Shown in pieces: positions 61,165 to 64,000 of a DNA stretch of 64,000 nucleotides; the stretch's first letter is position 1; each line of letters opens with the position of its first letter. The DNA comes from Emergomyces orientalis. Its lineage: Eukaryota > Ascomycota > Eurotiomycetes > Onygenales > Ajellomycetaceae. A program made the translations under genes and the position numbers. The notes under the pieces are model-generated. The model had not been told where the DNA came from. It saw only the letters and a list, made by a program, of their open reading frames with translations, and searched no databases. The stretch covers positions 620,001 through 684,000 of the forward strand of contig MOWL01000046.1 in assembly GCA_002110485.1 (NCBI GenBank), written 5' to 3'.

Positions 61165-63259
61165 ATGACTTTCAGATCAAGGCATCCTGAGATTGATGGT
61201 AGGCTCATTATTCGATACTATTCAGGGCATCCCGAATTCGGCTTTCCACATTATCACATTCTCAGTCTTAATCTCTATATTTTGATGCATTTTCCTCCGT
61301 CTGCCGCTTTCCTCTTAAAAAAAAAAGTCCCTCTTTATTTCTCATTTGAAAGTTTCTAACAAAACAACATGTAGTTCCCACGAAAATAACAGTATGGCAA
61401 TGGTTATTTGAATCCCCCGAATTCTCGGTGCTATACAAAACCCAGCCGCATAAACTAACCGGATATACCAATGCGGTCACAAAAGAGCGGATCAATTGGG
61501 CGCAAGTGAAGGAGGCCGCCACATACGCAAGTACGGCGTTGGTGAAGAAATATGGCATGAAGGAGGCCGACACCATATCGCTTTTCACCCAGAATACAAT
61601 TTGGTATCCGGTAGCTATGTTTGCGGGACTCAGGGCGGGTACGTCTTGCACAGGTCCATTTTAATACCCGTACATGGACTGAATATTGCGTCTGTTATTG
61701 CTATAGGTGGTAAGGTGGCTGGAGCCTCCCCAGCATACAATGTTGAAGAGATGTCATATGCCCTCACAAAGGCGGAGACAAAATTTCTCATGACAACGCC
61801 GAACTCGTTGAAGGTTGCTGTAGCTGCTGCTAAGGTTGCTGGAATTCCACGGGAACATATATTTCTACTCGAAGGAAAGGCAGAGGGATTCACTACCTTC
61901 AAGGACTTGCAGGAAGTTGGGAAAGGTTATGGTGAGCAGGGCCAGATACAACCGCATACAATCCCGGCCGGGAAGACAAATAAGGATATCTGCGGGTTTT
62001 TGAACTTTTCCAGCGGAACGACCGGATTGCCGAAAGCGGTGAGAGATGTCGTAAGGATATTTCAGGGGGGAGTATTTTGCTAACTCTCCATCACAGGTTA
62101 TGCTATCGCACCACAATGTAATGGCCCAGTGTTTGCAGATGAAGGCGATCACTCCGTGTGAACCGAAGACATTTCTCGGTGCATTACCGCTTTTTCACAG
62201 TGAGTCCCCCAAATACCATAAGGTTGCTTGGGGGCTAGATGTCCACGATATGTTTGCAGCTTGGCTAACACTAATCCCCTATTTCCGCTTTCTCGATAAA
62301 CAGTCACTGGCCTCATCCGTTTCTGCACTAACCCCATCCACCAAAACGATGAGGTCATTCTCCTCCCGCAATTTACTATGGAACTCACGCTCAAAACCAT
62401 CGTGGAATACCAAATCACCGAACTAATTCTGGTCCCACCAATCGTCATTCGCTTCATCCAGGATAAAATTGTAGATCAATATGATCTATCCTGTGTTAAA
62501 CGTATATCCTGCGGCGCAGCACCACTTAGTAAAGAAGTTGTTCAACTGCTTGCGAAGAGATTTCCCGATGCTGGATTTAGACAAGGGTTTGGCATGACAG
62601 AGTCGTGCGGCTGCTTGACCTCGCACTCTCCCAAGTATTATGGTTATGAGTATGCGACCACAGTGGGTGATTTAATCCCGTCTACGGAAATCAAAATCGT
62701 CGATGATCAAGGAAAAGAACTGGGATATAACCAGCCCGGAGAGATACTTGCCAGGGGTCCGCAAATTGCAATGGGATATTTGGGGAATGAGAGTGCCACA
62801 GCTGAATCTTTTGACAAGGACGAATTCTTTCACACCGGTGATATTGGTAGTATGAATGAGGAAGGATTAGTTTCAATCGTTGATAGGATCAAGGAAATGA
62901 TCAAAGTGAAGGGGATCGCCGTTGCACCTGCGGAGCTTGAGGATCTCCTCCTTGGTCATCCGTACGTGGCTGATGCTGCCGTGTTGGGTAAAATGGACGA
63001 CTATGCGGGTGAACGACCCAAGGCGTACGTGGTGCTCAAACAAGGCGTCGAGAAATCAGAGGCGGTTGGCAAGGAGCTGATGCAGTATGTTAGGGAAAGG
63101 AAGGTCCGCTTTAAGTGGGTGGAAGAGATCGAATTTACAGATGCAGTGCCGAAGAGCGCGAGCGGTAAGATTTTAAGAAGAGTGTTGAAGGAGCAGGAGA
63201 GAAAGGGGATTAGAGGGGTGGTTGTACGTGAGAATGAGAAGGAGAGGGCGAGGCTGTGA
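61165..63259 (+). CDS. Acyl-CoA ligase, 4-coumarate-CoA-ligase-like (AMP-binding)
   Basis: Five exons: 61165-61198, 61375-61638, 61707-62038, 62097-62199 and 62304-63259; introns 176, 68, 58 and 104 bases. The 34-base first exon is supported because it gives MTFRSRHPEIDVPTKITVWQWLFESP, the usual opening of this family. The product is 562 aa. Motifs: phosphate-binding loop SSGTTGLPK (201-209), GMTES (341-345), TGD (422-424) and the C-terminal catalytic Lys in PKSASGK (Lys533). These enzymes use ATP to make an acyl-adenylate and then an acyl-CoA thioester. The acid is not predictable. The protein ends ARL, which fits the PTS1 pattern, so a peroxisomal location is plausible. A PDR transporter and two damaged genes lie to its left. 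Confidence 0.93.
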
Positions 63260-64000
63260 TTTTTAAAGATGCGGAAAAGAATACGGACTTTGGAATGTCT
63301 CACGATTGGAAGATATCCTTAGATTTCCGATATTGTTGTTGATGCTTTTTCCAACGGAGATACGAAGGTGAACTGCGGACAGCGTGTTTCGCTGCTGTAC
63401 AGGTGTACGATATCTCCATTTTATAGAAAGCGGCCTCGATTGACCTCCTACTGGTTGCCCATGTGGAATTAAGCTTATCGGCCAGGCAGAATAACACTAG
63501 ACCAATTTGGGAATAGCATTACCAAACACTGATCAACCTCTTTTTACTCTTTGAGCTGACTTGGAAAATTCGCCATTCAGGAGAGAACAGGAATAGGAAT
63601 TATATAAGAATTCTAGATGTGACTGAATACAGCCGCATTGGATATATCTACACCTCCCGTTCCTTTCTGAATTGCAAACATCAGGAGCGAATCATTATTG
63701 TGTAATGATACCTTAATTCCCTGGCGAGCATTCTCCACGCCAGGAACCGTGGAATCGTCCGCTACATTTACTGAGATATGTAGGGAAATGAATACTCCCC
63801 TGGTTAATGTAGCGCTCAGGCGACTGTTCGCAGAAGTGTGGATGCTGTCAGCTTCTGCTCTCTTCGGGTTAACCGCCATCATCCACCTACGGATGGGTAT
63901 CTGAGGCTTGGGCGCTCATCAGAGTTTCCACTCCGCTCACAAATATGTCAGAATACAACGAGGGCATCTTCAACAGACATAGAGCCATATCTCTGATGGA
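63260..64000. other. Right-edge region after the acyl-CoA ligase
   Basis: Ligase 3' UTR followed by sequence with only the weak O-methyltransferase-like trace. The window ends before any further gene can be established. Confidence 0.45.
63698..63904 (+). pseudogene. Weak O-methyltransferase-like dimerisation fragment
   Basis: A plus-strand frame contains SSATFTEICREMNTPLVNV then LRRLF. This resembles the small helical dimerisation domain at the start of fungal O-methyltransferases, where a short hydroxy-acid-rich strand precedes EI...L...V.R.LR. No upstream start, SAM-binding site or continuation is seen before the window ends. The opposite strand has an equally long frame with no family resemblance, so this may be chance. 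Confidence 0.18.

Noticed and set aside
1..64000. tRNA, 5S rRNA and CRISPR candidates
   Set aside because: Several GGTTCAA/GGTTCGC strings were inspected, but none had a cloverleaf or matching A-box; no 5S-like sequence and no spaced direct repeats were found.

Overview
This window looks like nuclear DNA of a filamentous ascomycete, most likely a eurotiomycete and, at lower confidence, Onygenales. The reasons are split genes with short GT-AG introns (about 53-120 bases) and CTAAC/CTGAC-like branch sites, a Chs7 chitin-synthase chaperone, a fungal uL15m mitochondrial ribosomal protein, a membrane-anchored alternative NADH dehydrogenase, a PDR-type ABC transporter, and pyrimidine-rich leaders. 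No bacterial operon, CRISPR array, rRNA or convincing tRNA was seen. The ordinal placement is an inference; I could not run a search.

Layout. 0.85-10.1 kb holds conserved housekeeping genes: a Ser/Thr kinase (+), uL15m (-) and a type II NADH dehydrogenase (-), with a possibly decayed small ORF between the last two. 10.1-25.4 kb is a desert of about 15 kb with no convincing gene and many microsatellites; it lies upstream of a Pho85-type (Clg1-like) cyclin (+, 25.4-27.6 kb). 27.6-30.6 kb is non-coding with a probable Ty1/copia RNase H remnant. 30.6-36.2 kb is compact: a TesB-type acyl-CoA thioesterase (+), a DUF676 serine hydrolase (+) and CHS7 (-). 36.2-42.6 kb is another AT-rich gene-poor stretch. 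42.6-47.2 kb holds an acidic single-pass membrane protein (-) and a GNAT acetyltransferase (-).

49.7-64 kb has an accessory character: a full-length PDR/CDR transporter (+) containing a 5-base micro-exon; a large fungal membrane protein gene broken by an in-frame stop and a one-base frameshift (+); a cysteine-rich GPI-anchored protein with no usable in-frame start (-); a 4-coumarate-CoA-ligase-like acyl-CoA ligase with a possible C-terminal peroxisomal signal (+); and a weak trace of an O-methyltransferase-like segment at the right edge. Efflux pump, acyl-CoA ligase and decayed neighbours could be the edge of a small-molecule locus, but that is inference.

The most unusual observations are the 5-nt micro-exon, the two adjacent damaged genes, the tandem double-cysteine modules of the GPI protein, the over-represented palindrome TACCTAGGTA (4 copies), and a thioesterase in which the expected catalytic Asp appears to be Ser.
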